A stretch of 64,000 nucleotides of DNA, taken from Motilibacter peucedani (GTDB lineage: Bacteria; Actinomycetota; Actinomycetes; Motilibacterales; Motilibacteraceae). Under the pieces are notes generated by a model. That model worked only from the letters and a program-made list of their open reading frames with translations, had not been told where the DNA came from and made no database searches. Below are positions 52,639 to 62,159 of the stretch, piece by piece; positions within the stretch are counted from its first letter, which is position 1; each line of letters begins with the position of its first letter. Position numbers and translations under genes: made by a program. The stretch is from the NCBI RefSeq assembly GCF_003634695.1, contig NZ_RBWV01000017.1:62001-126000 (forward strand). The letters are read 5' to 3'.

Positions 52639-53648
52639 GGGCGCTCGTCCTGACGGGCCCGCGCGCCGCGGAGGTGGTCGACGTCGACCCGCCGTCGGCC
52701 GGGCCGCGTCAGGCCGTCGTCGACGTCGAGCGCGTGGGCGTGTGCGGCACCGACCACGAGCTGTGGACCGGCGAGATGACCTACCTGCACTCGGGCCAGG
52801 CGTCCTACCCGCTGCGTCCCGGCCACGAGTGGTGCGGCGTGGTGTCAGCGGTCGGGTCCTCGGACGACGAGGCGTGGCTGGGCCGGCGCGTCACGGGCGA
52901 CACGATGCTCGGGTGCGGCCGCTGCTCCCGCTGCCTCGACGGGCGCCAGCACGTGTGCGAGGACCGCTACGAGGTCGGCATCCGCCACGGCTGGCACGGC
53001 GCGCTCGCCGAGCAGCTGCTCATGCCGGTGGGCGCGCTGCGTACGCTGCCCGCCGCCATCGACGCGACGGCTGGAGCGCTCGTGGAGCCGGGCGCCAACG
53101 CCGTGCGCGCGGTGCGTGCGACGGGAGCCGAGCGGGGCCGGCGGGTGCTCGTCTGGGGGCCGGGGACGATCGGCCTGCTCTGCGCCCAGTTCGCGCTGGC
53201 CTCCGGCATGGAGGTGCACGTCGCGGGCGTCACGGCGGAGTCGCTCGAGCTCGCCCGCGGCCTGGGCGTCACGGGCACCTGGCCGGCCGACGAGCTGCCC
53301 GCGCTGCCCTTCGACGCGATGCTCGATGCGAGCAACGGTGCCGAGGTGCCGGCCAGGGCGCTCGAGCTGGTCGAGCCGGGCGGCCGGGTCGTCTGCATCG
53401 GGCTGGCGTCGAGGCCGTCGCTGGTCGACACCCGCGCGATGGTGCTCAAGGACGTGACGACGGTCGGCGTGCTGAGCGGCTCGGGCGGCTTCGAGGGCGC
53501 GATCGAGCACTACGCCGACGGCCGGGTCGACCCGAGGCCGCTGGTGGCGGCGACGGTGGGGCTCGACGGCGCGGCCGCGGCGCTGGCCGGCCAGCGGCTT
53601 GCCGCTGCCGGGCGCGGACCGAAGATCCACATCGACCCCAGGCTCTGA
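52635..53648 (+). CDS. Zinc-dependent medium-chain alcohol/sugar dehydrogenase
   Basis: A 337-residue MDR dehydrogenase. Catalytic zinc ligands in VGVCGTDHELW and RPGHEWCGVV; structural zinc Cys in CGRCSRCLDGRQHVCED; cofactor loop VLVWGPGTIGLLCAQFALASGMEV. The order with a FAH-family hydrolase and an SDR suggests oxidation of a sugar or sugar acid. ATG 52635 overlaps the hydrolase stop by 4 bases (ATGA), so translation is coupled. Substrate not determined. Confidence 0.9.
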   Translation: MRALVLTGPRAAEVVDVDPPSAGPRQAVVDVERVGVCGTDHELWTGEMTYLHSGQASYPLRPGHEWCGVVSAVGSSDDEAWLGRRVTGDTMLGCGRCSRCLDGRQHVCEDRYEVGIRHGWHGALAEQLLMPVGALRTLPAAIDATAGALVEPGANAVRAVRATGAERGRRVLVWGPGTIGLLCAQFALASGMEVHVAGVTAESLELARGLGVTGTWPADELPALPFDAMLDASNGAEVPARALELVEPGGRVVCIGLASRPSLVDTRAMVLKDVTTVGVLSGSGGFEGAIEHYADGRVDPRPLVAATVGLDGAAAALAGQRLAAAGRGPKIHIDPRL

Positions 53649-53663
53649 GCGGGAGGCGGCACG

Positions 53664-54416
53664 ATGGATGACTACGCGGGACTGGTAGCAGTGGTCACTG
53701 GTGGCGCCAGTGGTATCGGCGCGGCGACCGCCGATCTGCTCGCCGACCGCGGCGCACGGGTCGCCGTGCTCGACCGCGACCTGTCGACGGCCGAGCCGCG
53801 CCACCTGGGCGTCGAGTGCGACGTGACCGACCGAGCCTCGGTGGACGCTGCCGTGGGCCGAGTGGTCGCCGAGCTCGGTGGTCTCGACGTCTGCATCAAC
53901 AACGCGGGCATCGGCGCCCAGGGCGACGTCGCGGCCAACGACGACGACGAGTGGCACCGGGTGCTCGACGTCAACGTCGTCGGCATCGCCCGGGTCACCG
54001 CCGCGGCACTGCCCCACCTGCGCCGGTCGCGGGCCGCCGCCGTGGTAGCCACCTCCTCGGTGGTCGCCCGCGTCGGTCTGCCGCAGCGGGCGCTCTACGG
54101 CGCGAGCAAGGGCGCGGTCCTCGCGCTGACGCTCGCGATGGCCGCCGACCACGTCGCCGAGGGCATCCGGGTCAACTGCGTGGCGCCCGGCACCGCCGAC
54201 ACGCCATGGGTGGGCCGGCTGCTCGACGCAGCCGACGACCCGGCCGCCGCGGCCGCCCAGCTGCGGGCGCGCCAGCCGATGGGCCGGCTCGTCACTGCCG
54301 CCGAGGTCGCTTCGGCGATCGCCTACCTCGGGAGCCCGCTCTCGGGGTCGACGACCGGCACGGTGCTCACCGTGGACGGCGGGCTCAGCGCCCTGCGCCT
54401 GCCGCCGCGGAGCTGA
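53664..54416 (+). CDS. Short-chain dehydrogenase/reductase (sugar-acid operon)
   Basis: A 250-residue classical SDR: TGGASGIGAAT cofactor site, Asp in VAVLDRDLS after strand 2 (NAD preference), NNAG, TSSVVARVGLPQRALYGASKG catalytic Ser/Tyr/Lys, TTGTVLTVDGG at the end. ATG 53664 has GGGAGG 8 bases upstream and follows the MDR gene by 15 bases. Likely the aldose 1-dehydrogenase or 2-keto-3-deoxy-acid 4-dehydrogenase of the same route. Confidence 0.9.
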   Translation: MDDYAGLVAVVTGGASGIGAATADLLADRGARVAVLDRDLSTAEPRHLGVECDVTDRASVDAAVGRVVAELGGLDVCINNAGIGAQGDVAANDDDEWHRVLDVNVVGIARVTAAALPHLRRSRAAAVVATSSVVARVGLPQRALYGASKGAVLALTLAMAADHVAEGIRVNCVAPGTADTPWVGRLLDAADDPAAAAAQLRARQPMGRLVTAAEVASAIAYLGSPLSGSTTGTVLTVDGGLSALRLPPRS

Positions 54417-54423
54417 GCGGGCG

Positions 54424-55248
54424 TCACAGCAGGGCGCGCAGTTGCCCCAGCCACTGCGCCGCCAGCCGCTGCCCGTCCGGCAGCTGGTCGGCGGGGTCGA
54501 GGCGCCACGCGGTGATCATCGCCAGCACGAGCAGCCGGCACTCGTGCAGCAGGGTCTCGTCGACACCCGGGTAGTGGTCGGCGACCGCCTCGGGTGCGTG
54601 GGCGAGGTCGAGCTCGACCGGCCCCCGGCAGCACGTCTCGAAGTCGATGAACAGCGGCCCGTCAGAGGTGTCGAGGACGTTGCCGGGGTGCGGCTCGCCG
54701 TGCAGCAGCTGCTGCCGCCCGCTGTGCTCGTCGAGGACGCGGCGACCCCGGCCCAGGACCTCGGTGAGCAGGGCCCGGTCACCGGCAGGGACCTCCCGCG
54801 TCCGGTCCGGAGCCTGGAGCACGCGCAGTGCATCCTCGACCCGGTGGACCGCGTGCGGCGCGTCGACGTCGAGTCTGCGGAACCCGGCGTGCAGCCTCGC
54901 GAGCGCATCCGCGTAGTCGCCGGGAGGCAGCGCCTTCCCTGTCGCAGCGTCGTAGGACGTCCACAGCGTGATGACGAAGCCGTTCCGCAGCCGCACGCCG
55001 GGCGCCACGCGCGGGTCGAGCGCCACCACCGGCGCACCCGCCAGGGCGAGCCCGCGCGCGACCTGCACCTCCAGCGCCGCGGCCTGCCGTCGCTCGGGCG
55101 CGATCCGCGCCACCACGTCGCACGGCAGGAGGCGCACGGTCAGCTTGTCGGAGTCGTTGAGGACCACCGTGTCGGTGACCGGCAGGCCGAGCTGCGAAGC
55201 GGTCGCGGTGGCCGCCGCCACGGCACGAGCGGCTTCCTCGGGGTGCAT
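54424..55248 (-). CDS. APH-family phosphotransferase-like protein
   Basis: A 274-residue aminoglycoside-phosphotransferase-fold protein: catalytic loop LLHGEPHPGNVLDTSDGPLFIDFETC keeps the HGxxHxxN and DFE motifs. ATG 55248 overlaps the hrpA stop (TGA 55250-55248), so it is translated with the helicase. It differs from the kinase at 35400 in the N-lobe. The substrate is unknown; actinobacterial members of this group are sometimes aminoglycoside or macrolide kinases, often small-molecule kinases. Convergent with the SDR gene 7 bases away. Confidence 0.8.
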   Translation of the reverse strand: MHPEEAARAVAAATATASQLGLPVTDTVVLNDSDKLTVRLLPCDVVARIAPERRQAAALEVQVARGLALAGAPVVALDPRVAPGVRLRNGFVITLWTSYDAATGKALPPGDYADALARLHAGFRRLDVDAPHAVHRVEDALRVLQAPDRTREVPAGDRALLTEVLGRGRRVLDEHSGRQQLLHGEPHPGNVLDTSDGPLFIDFETCCRGPVELDLAHAPEAVADHYPGVDETLLHECRLLVLAMITAWRLDPADQLPDGQRLAAQWLGQLRALL

Positions 55249-58200
55249 CAGCCCTGCGGACTCGACGGCCGCAGTGCGGCGACCGCCTTCGCGATGCGCT
55301 GCTCCGACACGGGGGTCGGTGTGCCCAGCTGCTGGGCGAACAGGCTGACCCTGAGCTCCTCGAGCATCCAGCGCACGGCGACGACGTCGGGGTCGCCGTG
55401 CCGCTCGCGCGGCAGCTTGGCGACGCGGTCGTCGTAGAGCTGGCGGGCGCGGGCGACCTGCGCCATACGTACGGCGTCGGCGCGCGGGTCGTCGGGCAAC
55501 CGCTCCAGACGGCGGGTGACGGCCCGCAGGTAGCGCGGCAGGTGCGGCAGCTGGGAGAGCCCGGTGGCGGTCACGAACCCGTTGAAGACGAGATCGGAGA
55601 GCTGGCGCTGCACGTCGGAGAGCGCCGGCAGCAGGGCGACGCTCGTGATGCGCCGCAGGCGCGACTCCGCCTCGCGCACTGCGTCGAGCGCCTGCTCGAC
55701 GTCGCCCAGGGCGCGCAGAACGGTGTCGGCGAGGTCGGCGCGCACGGCGTCGCGCAGGCGGCGGAAGGCCGGCTCGTCCCACGCCGGACCGCCGTGGCGG
55801 CGCACGAGCTCGTCGACCGACGCGACGGTGCAGTCGTCGAGCAGGGCGGCCACGCTGCCGTGCGGCGAGCGCGCGAGCACCAGCTTGCTGGAGTTGGACA
55901 GCCCGGACACGACCGGCTTGACCGGCGAGGGGATGCTGAGCAGGAGGAGCCGGCGCGTGCCCAGGGGCATCGCGTCGTGCTGCTCTCGAGCGGAGCTGAG
56001 CACCCGCAGCGCCACGGTGGCACCCTCGTCGACGAGCGAGGGGAAGCCCTCGACCTTGAGACCGCCGAGCACCTCAGTGGTCTTGCCTGGTATTACCCCT
56101 CCTGGCCAGTCGGTGAGACCGCTGCGCTCGAGGTCGCTCCCGGCGCGTGACAGGGTCGCCTGCACCGACGGCGCGAGCTTCGCCCTCAGGGCAGCGAGGT
56201 CCTTGCCCTCACCGAGCTTCTTGCCCTTGTCGTCGACGACGACGAAGGTCATCCGGAGGTGGCCGGGGAGCTTCGAGAGGTCCCAGTCGCCGCGGTCGAG
56301 CGGCACGCCGGCCATGCTCTCGAGCTCGCGCTCGAGCGCGTCGAGCAGCGGCTCCTTGCGCGGGACCATCCGGGGCAGCACAGCAGCGGCGTAGTTGGGG
56401 GCGGGCACGAAGCTGCGGCGGATCGCCTTGGGCAGCGAGCGGATCAGCTCGGTCACGACCTGCTCGCGCAGACCCGGAACCTGCCAGTCGAAGTCGTCGG
56501 CCCGCACGCGGTTGAGGGCGGCGATCGGGATCTGCGCGGTGACGCCGTCGTCGGCGGTGCCCGGCTCGAACGAGTAGGTCAGCGGGAAGACGAGGTCGCC
56601 CTGCCGCCACGCGTCGGGGTAGTCGGCGCCGACGTCGGTGCCCTCGGGTGCGCTCACGAGCATCTCGGGGGTGAAGGTCAGCAGGTCGGGCTGGTCCCGC
56701 TTGGTCTTCTTCCACCACGAGTCGAAGTGCCTGCCGGACACGACGTCCTTGCCGACGCGCGTGTCGTAGAAGTCGAAGAGCTCGTCGTCGCTGACGACGA
56801 GGCCACGACGGCGTACGCGGTGCTCGAGCTCCCCCGCCTCGGCCAGGAGGCTGCGGTTGTGCTCGAAGAACGCGTGGTGCGTGCGCCAGTCGCCCTCGAC
56901 GAGCGCGTGCCGGATGAACATCTCTCGGCACAGCTGCGGGTCGACCTTCGAGTAGCCGACGCGGCGCTGCGCGACCAGCGGCAGGCCGTAGAGCAGCACG
57001 CGCTCGTAGGCCATCACCGCGGCGCGGTCCTTCGACCAGTGCGGCTCGCTGTAGGTGCGCTTGACGAGGTGCTCGGCGAGCTTCTCGGCCCACTCGGGCT
57101 CGATCTTGGCCGCCACGCGCCCGAACAGCCGCGAGGTCTCGACCAGCTCGGCGGCCATCACCCACTGCGGCTGCTTGCGCGCCAGCGCCGAGCCCGGCCA
57201 CAGCGCGAAGCGCGCGCCGCGCGCGCCCTGGTAGTCGCGCGTCGACGCGTCGCGGAGTCCGAGGTGCGAGAGCAGCCCGGCGAGCAGGCTGAGGTGCACG
57301 CGCTGCGGGTCGGCCGGCTCCTCGTTGCGGGCGAGCCCGATCGAGCGCGCGGTCTGGCGCAGCTGGGAGAAGACGTCCTGCCACTCGCGCACCCGCAGGT
57401 AGTTGAGGAACTCGCTTCGGCACAGGCGCCGGAAAGCGCTGGACGACAGGGCGTCCTGCTGCTCCTGCACGTAGTCCCAGAGCCGCAGGATCGAGGCGAA
57501 GTCCGACTCCTTGTCGGCGAAGCGCGCGTGCTTCTCGTCGGCGGCCTGCTGCTTGTCGACAGGGCGTTCGCGCGGGTCCTGGATCGAGAGCGCGGCCGTG
57601 ACGACCATGACCTCGCGCAGGCAGCCGTTGCGCTCGGCCTCCAGCACCATGCGCCCGAGGCGCGGGTCGAGCGGCAGCGCCGCGAGGCGGCGGCCGACGT
57701 CGGTCAGCGTACGGTTCGAGCCCTCCCCGGGCCCGAGCGCACCGAGCTCCTCGAGCAGGGCGACACCGTCGCGCACCTGTCGGCTGTCGGGCGGCTCGAC
57801 GAACGGGAACCGCTCGATCTCGCCCAGGCCCAGCGCCGTCATCTGCAGGATGACCGAGGCGAGGTTGGTGCGCAGGATCTCGGGGTCGGTGAACTCGGGG
57901 CGCGAGTCGAAGTCGGCCTCGGAGTAGAGCCGGATGCAGACGCCGGCCTCGACGCGGCCGCAGCGGCCCTTGCGCTGGTTGGCCGACGCCTGCGACACCG
58001 GTTCGATCGGCAGTCGCTGCACCTTGAGCCGCGAGCTGTAGCGCGAGATGCGCGCGGTGCCGGGGTCGACGACGTAGCGGATGCCAGGCACCGTCAGCGA
58101 GGTCTCAGCGACGTTGGTCGCCAGCACGACGCGACGGCCGGTGTGCGAGGAGAAGACGCGGTGCTGCTCGGCGGCGGACAGCCGCGCGTAGAGCGGGAGG

Positions 58201-59174
58201 ATCTCGGTGAAGCGGAGGTCGAGCTTGCCGAGAGCGTCTGCAGCGTCGCGGATCTCGCGCTCGCCGCTGAGGAAGACCAGGATGTCGCCCGGGCCTTCGG
58301 CGCTGAGCTCCTGCACGGCGTCGCCGATGGCCGTCATCAGGTCGCGCGGCTCGGTCCCCTCGGCGTCGTCGTCGTCGGCCGACTCCACGAGCGGGCGGTA
58401 GCGCGTCTCGACCGGGAAGGTGCGGCCCGAGACCTCGACGACGGGCGCGCCGTCGAAGTGCTGCGAGAAGCGCTCGGTGTCGATCGTCGCCGAGGTGACG
58501 ACGACCTTGAGGTCGGGCCGGCGCGGCAGCAGCTGCTTGAGGTAGCCCAGCAGGAAGTCGATGTTGAGGCTGCGCTCGTGCGCCTCGTCGATGATGATCG
58601 TGTCGTAGGCGAGCAGGTCGCGGTCGTTCTGCAGCTCCGCCAGCAGGATGCCGTCGGTCATCACCTTGACCAGCGAGTCGCTGCCGCCGCGGTCGGTGAA
58701 GCGGACCTTGAAGCCGATCGACTCCCCCAGCTCCTGGCCGAGCTCCTCGGCGATGCGCTCGGCGACCGCCCGCGCCGCGATGCGGCGGGGTTGGGTGTGG
58801 CCGATGGTGCCGCGCACTCCTCTGCCGAGCTCGAGGCACATCTTGGGCAGCTGGGTCGTCTTGCCGGAGCCGGTCTCGCCGGCGACGATCACGACCTGGT
58901 TGTCGCGGATGGCGGCGAGGATGTCGTCGCGGCGCTGGCTGACCGGGAGGTCGGGGTAGCGGACGACGGGTACGGTCGCGGCGCGGTCCGCGAGCCGCTG
59001 CTCGGCGCTCGCGACGGCCTTCGCGACCTCGTCGAGCGCACCGGTACGCCGCGCCGCGTCGCGCACGCGGCGTGCACCGTCGAGCCGGCGCTGCAGGCGA
59101 CGGGCGTCGCGGGTGGCCAAGCCGCGTACCCGGGTCTGCAGGTCGGAGACCGGGTTCTCGTGGACGCTCGCCAT
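55248..59174 (-). CDS. hrpA: DEAH-box ATP-dependent RNA helicase HrpA
   Basis: A 1308-residue helicase, the normal length for HrpA. Motif I GETGSGKT (about residue 100), motif II DEAH (about 195), III VTSATIDTERF, VI QRKGRCGRVEAG, then the winged-helix/ratchet, OB-fold and long DUF3418 C-terminal region. It unwinds structured RNA and, by family knowledge in E. coli, splits collided ribosomes. ATG 59174 is preferred over an open-frame start at 59249. The adjacent APH-like gene overlaps its end. Confidence 0.95.
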   Translation of the reverse strand: MASVHENPVSDLQTRVRGLATRDARRLQRRLDGARRVRDAARRTGALDEVAKAVASAEQRLADRAATVPVVRYPDLPVSQRRDDILAAIRDNQVVIVAGETGSGKTTQLPKMCLELGRGVRGTIGHTQPRRIAARAVAERIAEELGQELGESIGFKVRFTDRGGSDSLVKVMTDGILLAELQNDRDLLAYDTIIIDEAHERSLNIDFLLGYLKQLLPRRPDLKVVVTSATIDTERFSQHFDGAPVVEVSGRTFPVETRYRPLVESADDDDAEGTEPRDLMTAIGDAVQELSAEGPGDILVFLSGEREIRDAADALGKLDLRFTEILPLYARLSAAEQHRVFSSHTGRRVVLATNVAETSLTVPGIRYVVDPGTARISRYSSRLKVQRLPIEPVSQASANQRKGRCGRVEAGVCIRLYSEADFDSRPEFTDPEILRTNLASVILQMTALGLGEIERFPFVEPPDSRQVRDGVALLEELGALGPGEGSNRTLTDVGRRLAALPLDPRLGRMVLEAERNGCLREVMVVTAALSIQDPRERPVDKQQAADEKHARFADKESDFASILRLWDYVQEQQDALSSSAFRRLCRSEFLNYLRVREWQDVFSQLRQTARSIGLARNEEPADPQRVHLSLLAGLLSHLGLRDASTRDYQGARGARFALWPGSALARKQPQWVMAAELVETSRLFGRVAAKIEPEWAEKLAEHLVKRTYSEPHWSKDRAAVMAYERVLLYGLPLVAQRRVGYSKVDPQLCREMFIRHALVEGDWRTHHAFFEHNRSLLAEAGELEHRVRRRGLVVSDDELFDFYDTRVGKDVVSGRHFDSWWKKTKRDQPDLLTFTPEMLVSAPEGTDVGADYPDAWRQGDLVFPLTYSFEPGTADDGVTAQIPIAALNRVRADDFDWQVPGLREQVVTELIRSLPKAIRRSFVPAPNYAAAVLPRMVPRKEPLLDALERELESMAGVPLDRGDWDLSKLPGHLRMTFVVVDDKGKKLGEGKDLAALRAKLAPSVQATLSRAGSDLERSGLTDWPGGVIPGKTTEVLGGLKVEGFPSLVDEGATVALRVLSSAREQHDAMPLGTRRLLLLSIPSPVKPVVSGLSNSSKLVLARSPHGSVAALLDDCTVASVDELVRRHGGPAWDEPAFRRLRDAVRADLADTVLRALGDVEQALDAVREAESRLRRITSVALLPALSDVQRQLSDLVFNGFVTATGLSQLPHLPRYLRAVTRRLERLPDDPRADAVRMAQVARARQLYDDRVAKLPRERHGDPDVVAVRWMLEELRVSLFAQQLGTPTPVSEQRIAKAVAALRPSSPQG

Positions 59175-59234
59175 CTCGCTCTCGAGTCTAGGTGCCTCTG
59201 CGAGGTACCCCTCCTCGTGGCGGGTCGAGCGCCG

Positions 59235-59240
59235 TAGGCT
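59235..59240 (+). promoter_or_regulatory. -10 box TAGGCT upstream of the Gfo/Idh/MocA gene
   Basis: TAGGCT at 59235-59240 would start transcription about 50 bases before GTG 59298, which has its own AGGAGG site. Same hexamer as before metH, PAC2, mshC and the aldo/keto reductase. Confidence 0.45.
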
Positions 59241-59297
59241 GCGACGCACCCCGGTGCCGGTTGCCCGGGTCTACCGACGGCACAGCAGGAGGCACAC

Positions 59298-60320
59298 GTG
59301 GTGGACAGCGGCGAAGGGGTGCGCTGGGGCATCGTCGGCACGGGCGGCATCGCCCGCGCCTTCGCGAAGGACCTGGCCCTGCTGCCGGACGCGGTGGTCG
59401 GCGCGGTCGGGTCGCGCTCGTCCGAGGGTGCCGACTCGTTCGCGGCCTTCCTCGAGGAGTCCACCGGCACCCGCGTCGCAGACGCCCACCGGCACGCGAG
59501 CTACGACGCCCTCGTGAGCGACGACGCCGTCGACGCGGTCTACGTCGCGACCCCGCACCCCGGCCACGCCGACGCCGCGCGCCTGGCCCTCGAGGCCGGC
59601 AAGGCGGTGCTGGTCGAGAAGCCCTTCACCCTCAACGCCGCCGAGGCGCAGGAGCTCGTCGACCTCGCGCGCTCGCGCGGCCAGTTCCTCATGGAGGCGA
59701 TGTGGACCCGCTTCCTGCCCCACATGGGCCGGGTGCGCGAGATCCTCGCCTCCGGCTCCCTCGGCGACGTCGTGACCGTCACGGCCGACCACGGCCAGTG
59801 GTTCGAGGAGGACGCCTCGCACCGGCTGTTCGCCCCTGAGCTGGGCGGCGGAGCGCTGCTCGACCTCGGCATCTACCCCGTGTCGTTCGCGTCGTTCGTG
59901 CTCGGCACCCCCTCGCGGGTCACCGCGCGGTCGTCGGAGGCCTTCACCGGCGTCGACGCCAACACCTCGATCCTGCTCGAGCACGCCGGCGGGGCGTCGG
60001 CGCTGGTCAGCACGACGCTCTCGGCCGCCACGGCCAACGTCGCGGCGGTCAACGGCACCGAGGCGCGGATCGAGATCGACCGTACGTGGTACACCCCCAC
60101 CTCCTTCCGCGTGACCTCGCGCGACGGCGAGGTGCTCGAGCGCTACGACCAGCCGCACGAGGGCCACGGGCTGCGCCACCAGGCGGCCGAGGTCGGTCGG
60201 TGCCTGGCGTCCGGCGCGCCGGAGAGCGAGCTGCTGCCTCTCGACGAGACCGTCGCGATCATGCGGACGCTCGACGAGGTGCGCAGCCAGATCGGGCTGG
60301 TCTACCCGCAGGAGCGCTGA
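59298..60320 (+). CDS. Gfo/Idh/MocA-family oxidoreductase
   Basis: A 340-residue NAD(P)-dependent dehydrogenase: Rossmann motif WGIVGTGGIARAFAKDL, VYVATPHPGHADAA, catalytic EKPFTLNAAEAQELV, C-terminal substrate domain with GGGALLDLGIYPVSFASFVLG (Asp and His-type region as in dimeric dihydrodiol/1,5-anhydrofructose-type enzymes). Oxidises sugars, inositols or trans-dihydrodiols; the true substrate is unknown. GTG 59298 has AGGAGG 6 bases upstream. Confidence 0.92.
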   Translation: MVDSGEGVRWGIVGTGGIARAFAKDLALLPDAVVGAVGSRSSEGADSFAAFLEESTGTRVADAHRHASYDALVSDDAVDAVYVATPHPGHADAARLALEAGKAVLVEKPFTLNAAEAQELVDLARSRGQFLMEAMWTRFLPHMGRVREILASGSLGDVVTVTADHGQWFEEDASHRLFAPELGGGALLDLGIYPVSFASFVLGTPSRVTARSSEAFTGVDANTSILLEHAGGASALVSTTLSAATANVAAVNGTEARIEIDRTWYTPTSFRVTSRDGEVLERYDQPHEGHGLRHQAAEVGRCLASGAPESELLPLDETVAIMRTLDEVRSQIGLVYPQER

Positions 60321-60379
60321 CACGCGGTACGCCGTGGCCGCCCGCTGCTGCTTTGCCCGCGCGGTCGACCGTTCGGGTC

Positions 60380-60424
60380 TTGCGGCTGCCTCGACCCTCC
60401 GGTAGCATTCGAACACACGTTCGA
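60380..60424 (+). promoter_or_regulatory. Promoter with LexA (SOS) box for the DUF222/HNH gene
   Basis: -35 TTGCGG (60380-60385), 17 bp, -10 TAGCAT (60403-60408), directly followed by TCGAACACACGTTCGA (60409-60424). That 16-mer is a perfect match to the actinobacterial SOS-box consensus TCGAAC-N4-GTTCGA, placed where bound LexA would block the start site. Confidence 0.85.
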
Positions 60425-60436
60425 ACGGCGGGTGGG

Positions 60437-62119
60437 GTGGTGGCGGTGGAGCGAGGTGCGGGGCCTTCTCTGGTCGACCTGATGCCGCCGCCGGACGCGA
60501 CGTGGTTAGGGGAGCTGGTGGACCCGGAGCTCGTGGAGTGGGTCGACTGGTCGGACCCGCGCTGGGCCGACGAGCAGTGGACCCCCGAGTCGTCGATCCC
60601 GGAGGGCTCGTTCCCGGAGGAGCCGGGGCGGGTGGGCTGGGCGCCGGGCGATGAGCTTTTGCTGCAGCTGGCGGGCCCGGGCCGGGTGTCGGGCGAGGCG
60701 CTGGCCGGGGTGGCGCCCTCGCCGGGGCTGGTCGCGGCGTTGTGCACGCTGGACGACCCGCGGGACCCGGCCGCCGAGGTGTGGTGGATCGACCCGGGCG
60801 GCCCGCGGTGCGAGTCCCGGGCGCTCGACGAGGCCGAGCTGAGCGTGGGGGTCGCGCAGGCGTGGGACCGGGTCGCGGCGTGGGCGTGCGCGCAGCGGGA
60901 GACCGCGGTGCAGCGCGCCCGGGCGCTGATGGTCTCGATGCCGGCGCCGGACCCGGTGGGGGTGCCGCGCTGGTCCGGCGCGGAAGCCGCCGCCGGTGAG
61001 CTCGCCGCCGCGCTGCGGATCTCCCCGCGCTCGATCGACGCCCGCCTCGAGCGCGGCGCCCGCCTGCACGCCGCGCACCCGGGCACCCGGTGGCTGCTCG
61101 AACGCGGCCTGCTGACCTGGGCGCACGCCCAGGCGGTGGTCGAGGTGTGCGCGCCGCTGACCGACCCCGCGCACCTCGCGGCGGTCGAGGCGCGGGTACT
61201 TGCCGCCGCGCCGGAGCAGACCCCGGCGCAGCTGCGGCGCTCGCTGGTGCGGGCGGTCGCCCGGGTCGACCCGGCCGGGCACGCCGCCCGCCACACCGCC
61301 GCGGCCGAGTCGGTCGGGGTGCGGATGGTCCCGCTCCCCGACGCCCTGGTGATGATCACCGCGGTGCTGCCCGCCCCGGCCGGGCAGACCGTCCTCGGCG
61401 CCCTCGACACCCTGGCCACCGCCCTACGCGCCACCACCAGCACCACCGAGAACGACGCCACCACCAGCCGGGACGGCGACACCGCCGGCGGTGTCGGAGC
61501 GGGCGCGGGTCGGTCGGGGTCACGCAGGCGGGTGGGTGCGGCTGAGCGCGCCGACGCGCTCGTCGCGCTCGCCGCCGCGCTCGCCGCCCACCCCGAACTC
61601 ATCCCCGGGGTGCTGGCCGCGGAGCCGGCCCGCCCGCTGGTGCGGGTCACGATCAGCGCCGACACCCTGCTCGGCCTCACGCAGCACCCCGGTGAGCTCG
61701 CCGGCTACGGCCCGATCCCGGCCGGCATGGCGCGCGCGCTGGCCGCGGACGGCACCTGGGCCCGGTTCGTCACCGACCCGGCCACCGGGCAGCTGCTCGA
61801 CGCGACCCCGCACCGCTACACCCCCAGCGGGCGGACCCGCGCCTTCGTCGTCGCCCGCGACCAGACCTGCCGACACCCCGGCTGCTCCGCACCCGCCGAG
61901 ACCGCCGACCTGGACCACACAAGACCGTTCAACCACCAGGACCCCGCCCGCGGCGGCCCCACCACCACCATCAACCTCGGACCGCGCTGCCGACGCCACC
62001 ACAACCTCAAGACCTGGCACGGCTGGCGCACCTGGACCACCCCCGACGGAGCCATCGCCCACCGCACACCACTCGGCCGCACCTACACCATCCCCGTCCC
62101 ACCCCAACCCACCGTGTAG
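60437..62119 (+). CDS. DUF222/HNH-endonuclease protein (13E12-repeat family)
   Basis: A 560-residue protein. Large DUF222 region (about residues 140-400: SRALDEAELSVGVAQAWDRVAAWACAQRE, ISPRSIDARLERGARLHAAHPGTRWLLERGLLTWAHAQAVVEV), Gly/Ser-rich linker near 345-360, and a C-terminal HNH nuclease (CRHPGCSAPAETADLDHTRPFNH...LGPRCRRHHNLKTWHGW) with Cys zinc ligands and the HH of the HNH core. The family is abundant in actinobacterial genomes and some mycobacterial copies carry LexA boxes, as here. GTG 60437 is a best guess; GTG 60440 and 60446 are alternatives. Function in vivo unknown. Confidence 0.88.
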   Translation: MVAVERGAGPSLVDLMPPPDATWLGELVDPELVEWVDWSDPRWADEQWTPESSIPEGSFPEEPGRVGWAPGDELLLQLAGPGRVSGEALAGVAPSPGLVAALCTLDDPRDPAAEVWWIDPGGPRCESRALDEAELSVGVAQAWDRVAAWACAQRETAVQRARALMVSMPAPDPVGVPRWSGAEAAAGELAAALRISPRSIDARLERGARLHAAHPGTRWLLERGLLTWAHAQAVVEVCAPLTDPAHLAAVEARVLAAAPEQTPAQLRRSLVRAVARVDPAGHAARHTAAAESVGVRMVPLPDALVMITAVLPAPAGQTVLGALDTLATALRATTSTTENDATTSRDGDTAGGVGAGAGRSGSRRRVGAAERADALVALAAALAAHPELIPGVLAAEPARPLVRVTISADTLLGLTQHPGELAGYGPIPAGMARALAADGTWARFVTDPATGQLLDATPHRYTPSGRTRAFVVARDQTCRHPGCSAPAETADLDHTRPFNHQDPARGGPTTTINLGPRCRRHHNLKTWHGWRTWTTPDGAIAHRTPLGRTYTIPVPPQPTV

Positions 62120-62159
62120 CCGGTCAGGGCGAGGGTGGCGGAGCGCGTGACGCCCGCGC

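Noticed and set aside
60437-62119. Homing endonuclease or IS element because of the HNH motif
   Set aside because: The gene belongs to the DUF222/13E12 group, with no inverted repeats, target duplication or intron signals around it.
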